A stretch of 26,855 nt of DNA from Alistipes sp. UBA936 (GTDB lineage: Bacteria; Bacteroidota; Bacteroidia; Bacteroidales; Rikenellaceae): assembly GCA_002293505.1 (NCBI GenBank), contig DBDI01000006.1:2844-29698 (forward strand). The letters run 5' to 3'. Under the pieces are notes generated by a model. That model saw nothing but the letters and a program-made list of their open reading frames with translations. It had not been told where the DNA came from and did no database searches. The stretch's first letter is position 1. Every line of letters starts with the position of its first letter. A program made the translations under genes and the position numbers. Below are positions 16,579 through 24,240 of the stretch, in pieces.

Positions 16579-17139
16579 TTAGTGTAGCTTGCTTCCTATC
16601 AATGTTATGAACTCTTCCCTGGTGCGGTGCTGGGCCAGGAACACACCCGTGAACGCGCTCGTCGTCGTGACCGAGTTTTGCTTCTGCACTCCTCGCATCG
16701 ACATACAGGTGTGGTGCGCCTCGATCACCACCGCCACACCCATCGGCTTCAAAACTTCCTGAATGCAGTCGCGTATCTGCACCGTCAGTCGTTCCTGCAC
16801 TTGCAACCGGCGTGCGAAGCAATCGACCACACGTGCGATCTTCGACAGGCCCGTTATGTGCCCGTCGGGGATGTAGGCCACGTGCGCTTTGCCTATTATT
16901 GGCAGCAGGTGGTGCTCACACATCGAGTAGATCTCTATGTCCTTCACCAGCACCATCTGGCGATACTCCTCGCGGAACATTGCCGAGGTGAGAATTTCGC
17001 GCGGGTCTTCGCCGTAGCCCTTGGTGAAGAACTCCATCGCCCGCGCGACCCTCTGTGGGGTCTTCAGCAGGCCCTCGCGCTCGGGGTCTTCGCCCAGTAG
17101 CCGCAGGATTTCGCGATAGTGGTTTTCCAACTCTTTCAT
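16579..17139 (-). CDS. folE: GTP cyclohydrolase I
   Basis: First enzyme of folate/pterin synthesis, converting GTP to dihydroneopterin triphosphate. The 186-residue protein shows EGLLKTPQRVARAMEFFT, the zinc-site motif SMCEHHLLPIIGKAHVAYIP (first Cys and following His), GLSKIARVVDCFARRLQVQERLT, and the second zinc cysteine in HHTCMSMRGVQK. It ends with the conserved FLAQHRTREEFITLIG. The region is complete and active-site residues are intact. folK, which acts later in the same pathway, is in the same minus-strand run about 8.5 kb upstream. A possible promoter lies in the 16-base gap before it. Confidence 0.97.
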   Translation of the reverse strand: MKELENHYREILRLLGEDPEREGLLKTPQRVARAMEFFTKGYGEDPREILTSAMFREEYRQMVLVKDIEIYSMCEHHLLPIIGKAHVAYIPDGHITGLSKIARVVDCFARRLQVQERLTVQIRDCIQEVLKPMGVAVVIEAHHTCMSMRGVQKQNSVTTTSAFTGVFLAQHRTREEFITLIGSKLH

Positions 17140-17147
17140 ATCGGGTG

Positions 17148-17155
17148 CGAAGTTA
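17148..17155 (-). promoter_or_regulatory. Possible -7 box of folE
   Basis: On the minus strand TAACTTCG (17155-17148) ends eight bases before the folE ATG at 17139. It is the same octamer as in front of uvrC, at nearly the same distance, and has one mismatch to TAnnTTTG. An AT-rich patch precedes it, but no clear -33 TTG. It fills the gap left by the upstream amidohydrolase, whose stop is at 17156. Confidence 0.35.
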
Positions 17156-18139
17156 CTAAATTATTCTTTTGGTTCGCGCATTCTCGGTTAGGGTGAGGGT
17201 GCGCAGATCTACGCCGGTTAGGTTGACGATACCCGGAGTGCGTCCGGGGGCGATCCGGTCGGCGGCCACCCATCCCAGCATCTCGGCCAGCGGGGCGTCC
17301 AACAGCCGGAGTTCGTCCACAAGACTGAGCGTGTCGTTCGAGGCAAGCGAGTCGGTGCCTACCCGGATCGTCAGACGGTTGCGGCGAAGCAGGTCGAGCG
17401 GGGGTTGGAGGCCGGAGATATGTCGGTTCGAGCGCGGGCACACCACCCACGTCACGGGTCCTGTGAAGTGGCCCATCACGATGTCGATGTCGCGTTGGGT
17501 GACGAGACAGTTGTGCACAAGGATCATTTCGCGCTCAGGCGGGGTTTGGGCGACAAGCCGCGCCGCTGGGTCGGCCACCTCGAAGGCGCTCTCCATAAAG
17601 TGAACCGACAACGGCCCCCTCGCTGCCTCGGCCAACCGGGTGAATGCCGCAGGGTCGACTGCATAGAGCGAGTGCGGCGTGGTGTGGAAACTCATATCGG
17701 GCTGGCGGCCGATACCGAAAAACTCAATAAAATTGTGATACTCGATCCGGCTGGCGACCTTGGTCGCGAAAGTACTCGTCCCGTTGCAAACGTCCCATAC
17801 GCGCCCAACCCCCTCAGCCCACATCTTTGCATCCCAAGCCTTCGCAACCGCCTCCCCACCCTCTCGCGGAGCCGCCTTCATCGCCTCGACGAATCCCTCG
17901 AACCCGCAGCCCGCCGGAATCGTACCCCGCAGTCCGGAGAGCTCCAGGTGGCAGTGGGCGTTGAGCATCGCCGGCATCAGGATCCCGGGAAAGAACTCCA
18001 CCCCGGGCAACGAATCGAGCGCCGCGCCGTCGGGCACCTCCTCGACAGCCACCACCCTACCCTCCTCGCTCACCCTCACCACCCGCCGGGGCTCAAGACC
18101 CCAGGGAGTCAGCAGAAGGTGTGAACAAAGGCGTCTCAT
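17156..18139 (-). CDS. Amidohydrolase, aminofutalosine-deaminase-like
   Basis: A 327-residue member of the amidohydrolase superfamily with a metal site. The NAHCHLELSGLRG motif near residue 60 holds the HxH, and FHTTPHSLYAV, LSVHFMES and LVHNCLVTQRDID follow. CPRSNRHISGLQPPLDLL and GTDSLASNDTLSLVDELRLL, with the conserved Asp, close the barrel. This series matches the aminodeoxyfutalosine/SAH-type deaminase branch; in Bacteroidota such proteins are named aminofutalosine deaminase family hydrolases and may serve the futalosine route to menaquinone. No other mqn gene is visible, so the substrate is unproven. The start at 18139 gives the typical MRRLCSH opening but overlaps the DUF4296 gene by 47 bases. 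Confidence 0.75.
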   Translation of the reverse strand: MRRLCSHLLLTPWGLEPRRVVRVSEEGRVVAVEEVPDGAALDSLPGVEFFPGILMPAMLNAHCHLELSGLRGTIPAGCGFEGFVEAMKAAPREGGEAVAKAWDAKMWAEGVGRVWDVCNGTSTFATKVASRIEYHNFIEFFGIGRQPDMSFHTTPHSLYAVDPAAFTRLAEAARGPLSVHFMESAFEVADPAARLVAQTPPEREMILVHNCLVTQRDIDIVMGHFTGPVTWVVCPRSNRHISGLQPPLDLLRRNRLTIRVGTDSLASNDTLSLVDELRLLDAPLAEMLGWVAADRIAPGRTPGIVNLTGVDLRTLTLTENARTKRII

Positions 18140-18932
18140 AAATGGTCAGTCGGAACAGCGAATCGAGTGCAACCCTGTCGGGCAGGAAGTAGACAACCCG
18201 CAGAGAGTCGATCCGCAGAGAAAGGGGTGTCAGCAGGTCGCGCCGTGGGTATGGGTTAAGGTCGAGCACAAGGCGGCGGGCGGTCGTGTCGGCCTCCAGC
18301 ACAATGACCTCCGAGGAGCGCTCATTGCGGATCAGGCGCCGAGAGTTACTACCCAACGACCGGCCGCGACCGTCCTCCAGATGGATGTTGGTTCGCAGGT
18401 TGTCGTTTGCTTCGATCGAGTCGATCATATAGCGGAAGCTCACCTCGTAGCGCCCGGGCACGGTCGGCAACACAAGTCTCAGGCGGGAGGTGTCGCCCAC
18501 AGAACGAACACGGATCGAGCGGGTGAAGAGCACCTCGCGCTTGAACCGCTGCCCGGCCCGGCGAGACAGCGTATCGACGACAGCTAACCGGTGGTCGTAC
18601 GCCCCGCTCTCGGCCCGCAACATCTCGACCGCACGCTGAACAACGTCCTCACTGAGGCGCGCACTTTTGCGTTTCGAGAAGCTGCCGAGTGTGTATCGCA
18701 GGTCCTCCGAAGTGTAACCATATTCGGCCAACACGGGTTCGTAGATGTTCAACGAGTCGAGCGCCGCAAGCGAAGCCGACGAGCGACCCGCGTAGGCGTC
18801 CACAAGGTAGATGTCGTGGAAGATCCGGGCAAGTCGCTCGTTGGGGATGATCTTCGGCTTGGAGCAACCGCTCAGGGCCCCCGCAACGGCCAGGCATCCG
18901 GCCACCAGCAGTATGAAGAAAATACGTTTCAT
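18093..18932 (-). CDS. DUF4296 family lipoprotein
   Basis: A 279-residue lipoprotein. The signal peptide MKRIFFILLVAGCLAVAGA ends in the lipobox LSGC (Cys near residue 24). The next part (IIPNERLARIFHDIYLVDAYAG, then LAEYGYTSEDLRYTLGSFSKR in pieces) matches the DUF4296 domain, a short helical domain of unknown function in Bacteroidota. The C-terminal 150 residues are beta-rich and have no name I can give. The ATG at 18932 is chosen because the signal peptide begins there; a longer frame to 18980 starts inside the permease gene. It overlaps that permease by four bases (ATGA) and the amidohydrolase by 47 bases. Confidence 0.8.
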   Translation of the reverse strand: MKRIFFILLVAGCLAVAGALSGCSKPKIIPNERLARIFHDIYLVDAYAGRSSASLAALDSLNIYEPVLAEYGYTSEDLRYTLGSFSKRKSARLSEDVVQRAVEMLRAESGAYDHRLAVVDTLSRRAGQRFKREVLFTRSIRVRSVGDTSRLRLVLPTVPGRYEVSFRYMIDSIEANDNLRTNIHLEDGRGRSLGSNSRRLIRNERSSEVIVLEADTTARRLVLDLNPYPRRDLLTPLSLRIDSLRVVYFLPDRVALDSLFRLTIYETPLFTPSADSLGS

Positions 18933-20059
18933 TTCAGCGTCGTTCTGACCGTAAAGGTAGTGATTATTCCGGTCACGCACAAAAACGCCGCGCAGACCGC
19001 CGCAACATCAACCGCCCGAAGCCGCACAGGATACTCGTCGATAAGGAACGTCCCGCCCGGCATAGGCACGAAGCCGAACAACTGCTGAGCCCCGCAGACC
19101 AACACCCCGAGCAACAACCCCCCGGCGGCGCCGATACAGGCAATCATCATACCCTGAGTGATGAAAATTTTCTGCACCCCGCGGCGAGTCACCCCCATCG
19201 CCTCCAGAGTGCGGGTCGAGTCGCGCTTGTCGATAACCAACATCACCAACGACCCCACGATCGACAACGAAGCCACAACCAGAACCATCACCCCGACGAA
19301 GAAAACTCCCCATTTTTCGACACGCAGGATACGGTACATATCGGCCCGCTGCTGCTCGCGAGTGAGCACCTCGAACCCGGGCCCGACAATCTGCCCGACC
19401 TGCGCGGCAAGTTTGCGCCCCGAGCCCCCGTGAGTCCGAACAGCGAGCGCCGAAGCCTGCCCGGGGTAGTCGAAAAGCTGCCGGGCGAACTCAATGCCGG
19501 TGAGAACGTACTCGCCATCGGTCGAGGAATCCATCTCGAAAACTCCCTCGATGGGAGCGGAAGCAGTCGAAAAAGCACTCATAGGGATCAGGGCAGAGTA
19601 ACCCCCGCGCCGAGGTACCCAAAACCGAAGCGGCTCCGAAAAACCCTGACGGATAGCGAGCTCGTAAGCGATCCCCTGTCCGACGACAACGCCGCCGCCG
19701 CCCTGTCCGCGAACGGTTGCCGCAACCTGCCTGCCGCGGTAATCCAACAGGGCACTCTCCTCCAACACGAACTCGGCCGCCTCAACGCCGGACAACCCGG
19801 CAACCGCTTCAACATCCAGATCCGAAACAGAAAAAACTTTACCCTCGACGGGCCTCACGAGAAGGTCGGGGTCGAACCCGCGGTACAGCCCGCGGATGAT
19901 CTCCTCGAATCCGGAGAACACCCCCAGCAAAATGATCATAGCCGCGACGGGAATCCCCACCGCGACCATACTGACGCGCGAAATGGTGTTGATGACCGAG
20001 TGAGACTTGGCCGAAAACAGGAATCTGCCCGCGACGAAGCTATTTAAGGAGCTCCTCAA
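18929..20059 (-). CDS. LolC/E-type (FtsX-like) permease with probable TTG start
   Basis: Inner-membrane ABC permease of the FtsX/MacB fold, the kind that releases lipoproteins to LolA (LolC/LolE). The N-terminal region FVAGRFLFSAKSHSVINTIS is the family opening, followed by a first transmembrane helix (VAVGIPVAAMIILLGVFSGFEE). A periplasmic domain occupies about 60-250. Three helices follow, with VVASLSIVGSLVMLVIDKRDSTRTLEAMGVTRRGVQKIF (in parts: DKRDSTRTLEAMG) as the FtsX signature. No ATG precedes the conserved opening; the nearest start is TTG at 20059, overlapping rbfA by 20 bases, which gives 376 residues. The first in-frame ATG would cut off the conserved part. The partner ATPase LolD is not in the window. 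Confidence 0.82.
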   Translation of the reverse strand: MRSSLNSFVAGRFLFSAKSHSVINTISRVSMVAVGIPVAAMIILLGVFSGFEEIIRGLYRGFDPDLLVRPVEGKVFSVSDLDVEAVAGLSGVEAAEFVLEESALLDYRGRQVAATVRGQGGGGVVVGQGIAYELAIRQGFSEPLRFWVPRRGGYSALIPMSAFSTASAPIEGVFEMDSSTDGEYVLTGIEFARQLFDYPGQASALAVRTHGGSGRKLAAQVGQIVGPGFEVLTREQQRADMYRILRVEKWGVFFVGVMVLVVASLSIVGSLVMLVIDKRDSTRTLEAMGVTRRGVQKIFITQGMMIACIGAAGGLLLGVLVCGAQQLFGFVPMPGGTFLIDEYPVRLRAVDVAAVCAAFLCVTGIITTFTVRTTLK

Positions 20060-20378
20060 TCTTGTCGATATATTCCAACGAATCGTCCAACACGAAAGCC
20101 AACTCGGGCACAACCCGCAACTGGTTACGCAACCGAGTCCCCAGAGAGCGGCGAATAGCACGGGTGTGGGTACCGAGCGAGGTCATAATCTGTTGGGCCC
20201 GGGCGAACGGAAACACGCTGACGGCAACGCGGGCGTATTCGAGGTCGGGACTGACCCGAACCCCCGTCACGGTCACAACGCAACCCCGAACCAGAGGCGC
20301 AAACTCCCCGAGGAGCATCTCCCCGAGGTCTTTTTGGATCTGACGCGAGACCCTCTCCTGACGTGTGCTGTCGGCCAT
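20040..20378 (-). CDS. rbfA: Ribosome-binding factor A
   Basis: Binds the 30S subunit and helps 16S rRNA 5'-end maturation, important at low temperature. The 112-residue protein shows the family sequence in order: TRQERVSRQIQKDLGEML, VTVTGVRVSPDLEYARVAVSVF (in parts: VSPDLEYARVAVS), a helix around THTRAIRRSLGTRLRNQL, and the end RVVPELAFVLDDSLEYIDKIEELL. Nothing is missing. It is followed directly by the LolC/E-type permease, a neighbour pair I know from other Bacteroidota, and its 3' end contains the likely TTG start of that gene. It lies eight bases after the beta-barrel gene. Confidence 0.94.
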   Translation of the reverse strand: MADSTRQERVSRQIQKDLGEMLLGEFAPLVRGCVVTVTGVRVSPDLEYARVAVSVFPFARAQQIMTSLGTHTRAIRRSLGTRLRNQLRVVPELAFVLDDSLEYIDKIEELLK

Positions 20379-20386
20379 ATACTTTC

Positions 20387-21190
20387 TTAGTAGCTGATTT
20401 TAATGTTACGGAAATCGTTCTCCGAAGTGCTGGGAGCCCGGCGTCGCAGAGGAGGGGCCTTGATGCCGCCCTTACCCAATCGGAAGTAGACCCCGAAGGT
20501 GATGTAGAGGTTGTCGAGCTCCGATCGGATGGAGTTCTCCTCGTTGAAGCGGTATTTGGTTTTGGTACGCAGAATGTCGCCCATACCGTAATAGTACCTC
20601 GCCTCGGCGAAGAACTCGGCGCGGCCGGTGAGGATGCCCAGTCCCGCCCCACCCAGGAACCCGTAGTTCCAACGGTTGTCGCGAGAGATCTGCATCTTAT
20701 AGGGCTCGGTGGTCTGGGAGGTCGCCACGGTGCCGGTCGCCTCGTTGTAGGTATGTGTGAAGGTGGTGAGTTGGTCGCCGATGCCGGTGTTGTAGCTCAC
20801 GGTGAAGCCCAGACTGGCGAAGAACCGCACCTTACGGTTGGCGAAGTAGAGGTGAGGCTGCCAGATCAGAGGCAGGGTGACGGAGCTGACGGTGCGGGTT
20901 CGGAGGGTGTAACTTGTGGTGTCGGAACGGAACCCCTCGGAAACGATCCGGTAACCCCGCATCTGGTATTCGAGTTCGGCCCCCACCCCGCCGACGACGG
21001 GCTGAGCCGAGTAGTACTTCCACATCACCCCGCCGGTGTAACGACCCCAAACCATATCGCTCTGGGGCTTACCGTTAACCCAAAACCTACCCTTCATCGC
21101 CCCGTAACCAGCCTTTGCGCCGACGTAATGCTGGCCGGAGGCGCTCCACACGCCCAACAATAATATCGTTATGATAAGAATTTTCTTCAT
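20387..21190 (-). CDS. Outer-membrane beta-barrel protein
   Basis: A 267-residue exported protein. The signal peptide MKKILIITILLLGVWSASGQ ends near residue 20. The rest is made of alternating aromatic/hydrophobic strands (YVGAKAGYGAM, VGAELEYQMRGYRIVSEGF, LPLIWQPHLYFANRKVRFFASLGFTVSYN in pieces, FFAEARYYYGMGDIL, LYITFGVYFRLGKGG), the pattern of the PorT-like or OmpA-type small barrels of Bacteroidota. A basic tail follows the last strand. The function is unknown; it could be a pore, an adhesin or a secretion component. It starts three bases after the stop of the Ig-like lipoprotein, so the two are likely cotranscribed. Confidence 0.78.
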   Translation of the reverse strand: MKKILIITILLLGVWSASGQHYVGAKAGYGAMKGRFWVNGKPQSDMVWGRYTGGVMWKYYSAQPVVGGVGAELEYQMRGYRIVSEGFRSDTTSYTLRTRTVSSVTLPLIWQPHLYFANRKVRFFASLGFTVSYNTGIGDQLTTFTHTYNEATGTVATSQTTEPYKMQISRDNRWNYGFLGGAGLGILTGRAEFFAEARYYYGMGDILRTKTKYRFNEENSIRSELDNLYITFGVYFRLGKGGIKAPPLRRRAPSTSENDFRNIKISY

Positions 21191-21193
21191 CGG

Positions 21194-23236
21194 TTATCGC
21201 ACGGTCGATTGAACCTGTTGACGCATTCCTCCCAGCGCGCCGCCGATGCCGAGGCCGCCTCCCTGAGTGCCATCTTTACCCTGATTGCGACGCTGAGCCT
21301 CTTTTTCGGCCCGATCCTGCAGGTATTTCACCACCCGGGTGTCCTCGGCCCTTTGCAGGTCGAGGCGTACTTTCTCGATGCTGATCGGGGCGAAGACGTC
21401 GGCCATATCGACCTCCACGGAGACTTCCCAGTTGGCGCGGGCGGGAATGAACTGGTCGCCACTCGGGCCGACGTAGTACTCGACCCTCTCGGGTTGGCGG
21501 CGCTCGATGAGCGAGCCCGAGTCCCAACGGCTGTTGGAGTTACCATCCTCGGTGATGCGTAGTCGGATCTCGCCCTCGGGAATGTAACGTAGGGTGTAAG
21601 AGCCGCTGGATATCTTTTCCAGTCGTCGTTCGGTGGCGCCGTTCTCGCCCAGCACCTCGACTATGTACTGCGACTGGGGGGTCTTACCGCGGACGGTCAT
21701 AGCCACGGTTGCGAACTCACGCTGCTGAACGATCTTGAAGTTTGCGCCCAGCGAGTCGTTACGCTCGCCGGCGATGTTGGTGAACACTCCGTCGGGGATC
21801 GTGAGGCGGTAGGCGGAGGTTTCGTCCCAATCGGCGGTGATGGTCCAACGGCGGATGTTGAGGGTGTCGCGCACGATGCGGAATCGCGCGGGAAGGGTGT
21901 CGCCCAGGTCGGGAATCTCCAGAAGGCGGATGCGGGCGGAGTCGATCGCCGTGAGGGGGAGGTCGAACTCGATGGGGATGTTCTTCTCGGGGTTGACCTC
22001 GGCACTGGCGTCGACCCGGAAGCGGAACGGGTTGGGCTCCTTGGGCGGGATGTACTCCTCTCCGGCGGCTTCGGCCCGTTCACGTTCACGTTCCTGGTCT
22101 TTTTCGGCCCGCTCGCGATCGCGTTGTTCGTCGCGCGTCTCGACCGGTGGCCGCCACGCAAGGCGCAGGTTCTGGCCCGCGGAGACAAAGTTACCCAGCG
22201 AATCTGTTCGTTGGTATGCGATTCGGCCCTTGATGGTGTCGCCCAGAGCCTCGGGCGGAGCGTTGAACCACAGCGCGATCGTGTCGCGGCCCGTGGTGAG
22301 GTATTCGCGGATGATATTCTCGGGCTCGATGCCTTCGAAGGTCAGGGTGTCGATCTGCGGATTGGCGGCGGAGAAGCGCAACAACACCCGGTGGCGTCCG
22401 GTACGTTCGCTACCGGAGAGGTTCTGGCGAGTCGGAGCCGGTTCGCCGAACAGTCGGAAGTAGGTCTGCGGGTCGGCCGTGGGGTAATGGCGCCACTCGT
22501 CAAGCCAGATCGAGATCGGCTCCAGTTCGGCAGGGTTCACAGGCCCGTCCAGAAAGCCGACCTTATCCACCCCTGCGTCGTAAGTCTGGTTACTGTTGTT
22601 GTCCTGCAGGGCGTAGACGCGATACGGAATGTCCTTAAGGTTTTGGGCGATGAAGATGCCGTTACCCTCGGCGCGCCCGACCACGGAGGGTTTGTGTTTC
22701 AACAGGATCGAGTCGTACTGGGGAATAGTGTCGAGGCTCGCGGGAAAGAACATCAGGTAAGCCCTGGAGATGCTATCGCCCTTAGCGGCGTCGGCCGTGT
22801 AACCCGTCATCAACATCGAGTCGAGAGCGCTTCCGGTCGAGAAAACGTAACGAAAGCCGCTCAGGGGATTACCCTCGTTGTTGTCGCGAATGGCATTACC
22901 GAAGTTCAGAGCGTAAGTCTGGTCCGGGAGCAGCGTGTCCTTCAAGTCGATACGAACCCCCCGACCACGCAACACGAGGTTCGGTTTGGTCTTCATCAGG
23001 GGCGAGGTGAAAAACTCCTTCGAGGCGTCCTTGAGCTGGATGAATTCATTGAACTCTATGTAGATACTTCGGCCGTCGAAGTGCCTCGTCGCGTTCCCCG
23101 GGGTCGCCCTGACGGCCATCGGCGGCAACGAATCCTTGGGCCCACCCTGCGGCGTGAGCTGGTTTGCACAACGCGCAAAAACCACGCAACCAATCGCCGC
23201 CACAGCCCACAAAATATGTTTCAGGTTGTTGTTCAT
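21194..23236 (-). CDS. Lipoprotein with SbsA-type Ig-like domain
   Basis: A 680-residue surface or periplasmic lipoprotein. The signal peptide ends VVFARCANQ, a loose lipobox with Arg before the Cys at about residue 23. ANQLTPQGGPKDSLPP follows, the opening of a widespread Bacteroidota family with an N-terminal Ig-like (SbsA) domain at about 35-130 (DGRSIYIEFNEFIQL). Later segments include a region GNGIFIAQNLKDIPYRVYALQDNNSNQTYD that looks like a beta-sandwich repeat, and a second similar unit near 570 (IRLRITEDGNSNSRWDSG). A charged stretch near 375-395 is rich in Glu/Arg (RDERQDRERAEKDQERERERAEA in parts) and may be helical. The function is unknown. It overlaps the methyltransferase stop by four bases (23233-23236). 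Confidence 0.78.
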   Translation of the reverse strand: MNNNLKHILWAVAAIGCVVFARCANQLTPQGGPKDSLPPMAVRATPGNATRHFDGRSIYIEFNEFIQLKDASKEFFTSPLMKTKPNLVLRGRGVRIDLKDTLLPDQTYALNFGNAIRDNNEGNPLSGFRYVFSTGSALDSMLMTGYTADAAKGDSISRAYLMFFPASLDTIPQYDSILLKHKPSVVGRAEGNGIFIAQNLKDIPYRVYALQDNNSNQTYDAGVDKVGFLDGPVNPAELEPISIWLDEWRHYPTADPQTYFRLFGEPAPTRQNLSGSERTGRHRVLLRFSAANPQIDTLTFEGIEPENIIREYLTTGRDTIALWFNAPPEALGDTIKGRIAYQRTDSLGNFVSAGQNLRLAWRPPVETRDEQRDRERAEKDQERERERAEAAGEEYIPPKEPNPFRFRVDASAEVNPEKNIPIEFDLPLTAIDSARIRLLEIPDLGDTLPARFRIVRDTLNIRRWTITADWDETSAYRLTIPDGVFTNIAGERNDSLGANFKIVQQREFATVAMTVRGKTPQSQYIVEVLGENGATERRLEKISSGSYTLRYIPEGEIRLRITEDGNSNSRWDSGSLIERRQPERVEYYVGPSGDQFIPARANWEVSVEVDMADVFAPISIEKVRLDLQRAEDTRVVKYLQDRAEKEAQRRNQGKDGTQGGGLGIGGALGGMRQQVQSTVR

Positions 23237-24240
23237 CCTCGTTTCTCCAAAATATGCAAATACTCACTGGTAGTGTCGGCCTTGTAGGTGCGGTTGGGCG
23301 CCTTGTCAGCCTTGAAGCGGGCGTAGGAAGTTTCGGCGCGGTCGTAACGGCCGTAACGCTGCATGATATCCCGAATCGTACCGAGCGACATCAGTCCCTC
23401 ATTGTTGTATGACAGGAAGATGTAACGAAACCGAGCCTCGGAAATCAGTCTCTCGAACTCATCGGCAACCTTACCGGCGCGGCACCAATTCGACCTACGG
23501 TAGGGGCGCATACCTGTTTTACCAGCGGGAACAAAGTCATCGTAAAGAGCGATCGTGTTAAGCAAATGGTAGTTGGCCCCGTATTGCCGCTCATTGTACG
23601 GCGGGTCGAGGTAGAGAATATCCCCCTCAATACGAGAGATCAACTCGCCACTATTCTCGTTGAACACCTCGTGTTCGTGCTCGTTCACGTCGTAAGTGGC
23701 GGGCAACAGCACGAACTCCTTTGCAGCCGAAGCCTTCAACGATTTGAGGTAAGCCCCGTAAACCGAAGCTGTGTTAGCCACCTTGTCGGCGCTCTCCAAC
23801 AAACTCGCAAGCAACAGGAAATACAGATCCCGCCCGATACGACCCTGCCGACTCCACTGCTCTATGAGGCTGCGGATAGTGTCTATTTTCTTACCGTTGT
23901 GATCCGAAAAGTACTGTCGACCGGTCCCGCCGCCGAGGCAATAATTACGGTAAACAAACCCTGTTTCGATGAGCGAAGCGGAGTTCAATTCGTCGAACAA
24001 CGACTGCGCATCGGCGATCTCGGTGTGGTTGCCGATGTAGTTACGGTTCAACACGTAGCTGTAATACTCGCAGTCGTTGGCAATGACTTTACGCACTCGG
24101 GTTTTGAAGTTGCGGCCCACGATACCGGTACCGGCAAAGATGTCGCAAAACACCGCGCCCGACAAATCCTCCCCCGCCACCCCGTAGATGGAAGACGAGA
24201 TAAACTCCGACAACCGATATTTCGAGCCGATGTAATTCAT
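23233..24240 (-). CDS. D12-class (alpha) DNA adenine N6-methyltransferase
   Basis: Modification enzyme of a Type II-like restriction system, methylating adenine in a target site that I cannot name. The 335-residue protein has motif X MNYIGSKYRL at its start, motif I CDIFAGTGIVG near residue 35, a target-recognition region at about 60-200, the catalytic DPPY at 212-215 (LYLDPPYNERQYGANYHLLN), then FLSYNNEGLM and the closing YLHILEKRG. The order X, I, recognition region, IV is that of the alpha class (FokI-methylase, Dam and DpnII types). The later part resembles FokI-type methylases as I recall them. The start overlaps the endonuclease-like gene by four bases. GC is close to 50 percent, lower than the host genes and higher than its partner. 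Confidence 0.9.
   Translation of the reverse strand: MNYIGSKYRLSEFISSSIYGVAGEDLSGAVFCDIFAGTGIVGRNFKTRVRKVIANDCEYYSYVLNRNYIGNHTEIADAQSLFDELNSASLIETGFVYRNYCLGGGTGRQYFSDHNGKKIDTIRSLIEQWSRQGRIGRDLYFLLLASLLESADKVANTASVYGAYLKSLKASAAKEFVLLPATYDVNEHEHEVFNENSGELISRIEGDILYLDPPYNERQYGANYHLLNTIALYDDFVPAGKTGMRPYRRSNWCRAGKVADEFERLISEARFRYIFLSYNNEGLMSLGTIRDIMQRYGRYDRAETSYARFKADKAPNRTYKADTTSEYLHILEKRG

Noticed and set aside
22124..23287. A 387-codon plus-strand frame opposite the Ig-like lipoprotein
   Set aside because: It crosses the methyltransferase/lipoprotein junction on the other strand and shows no domain; the minus-strand lipoprotein has a signal peptide and family motifs.
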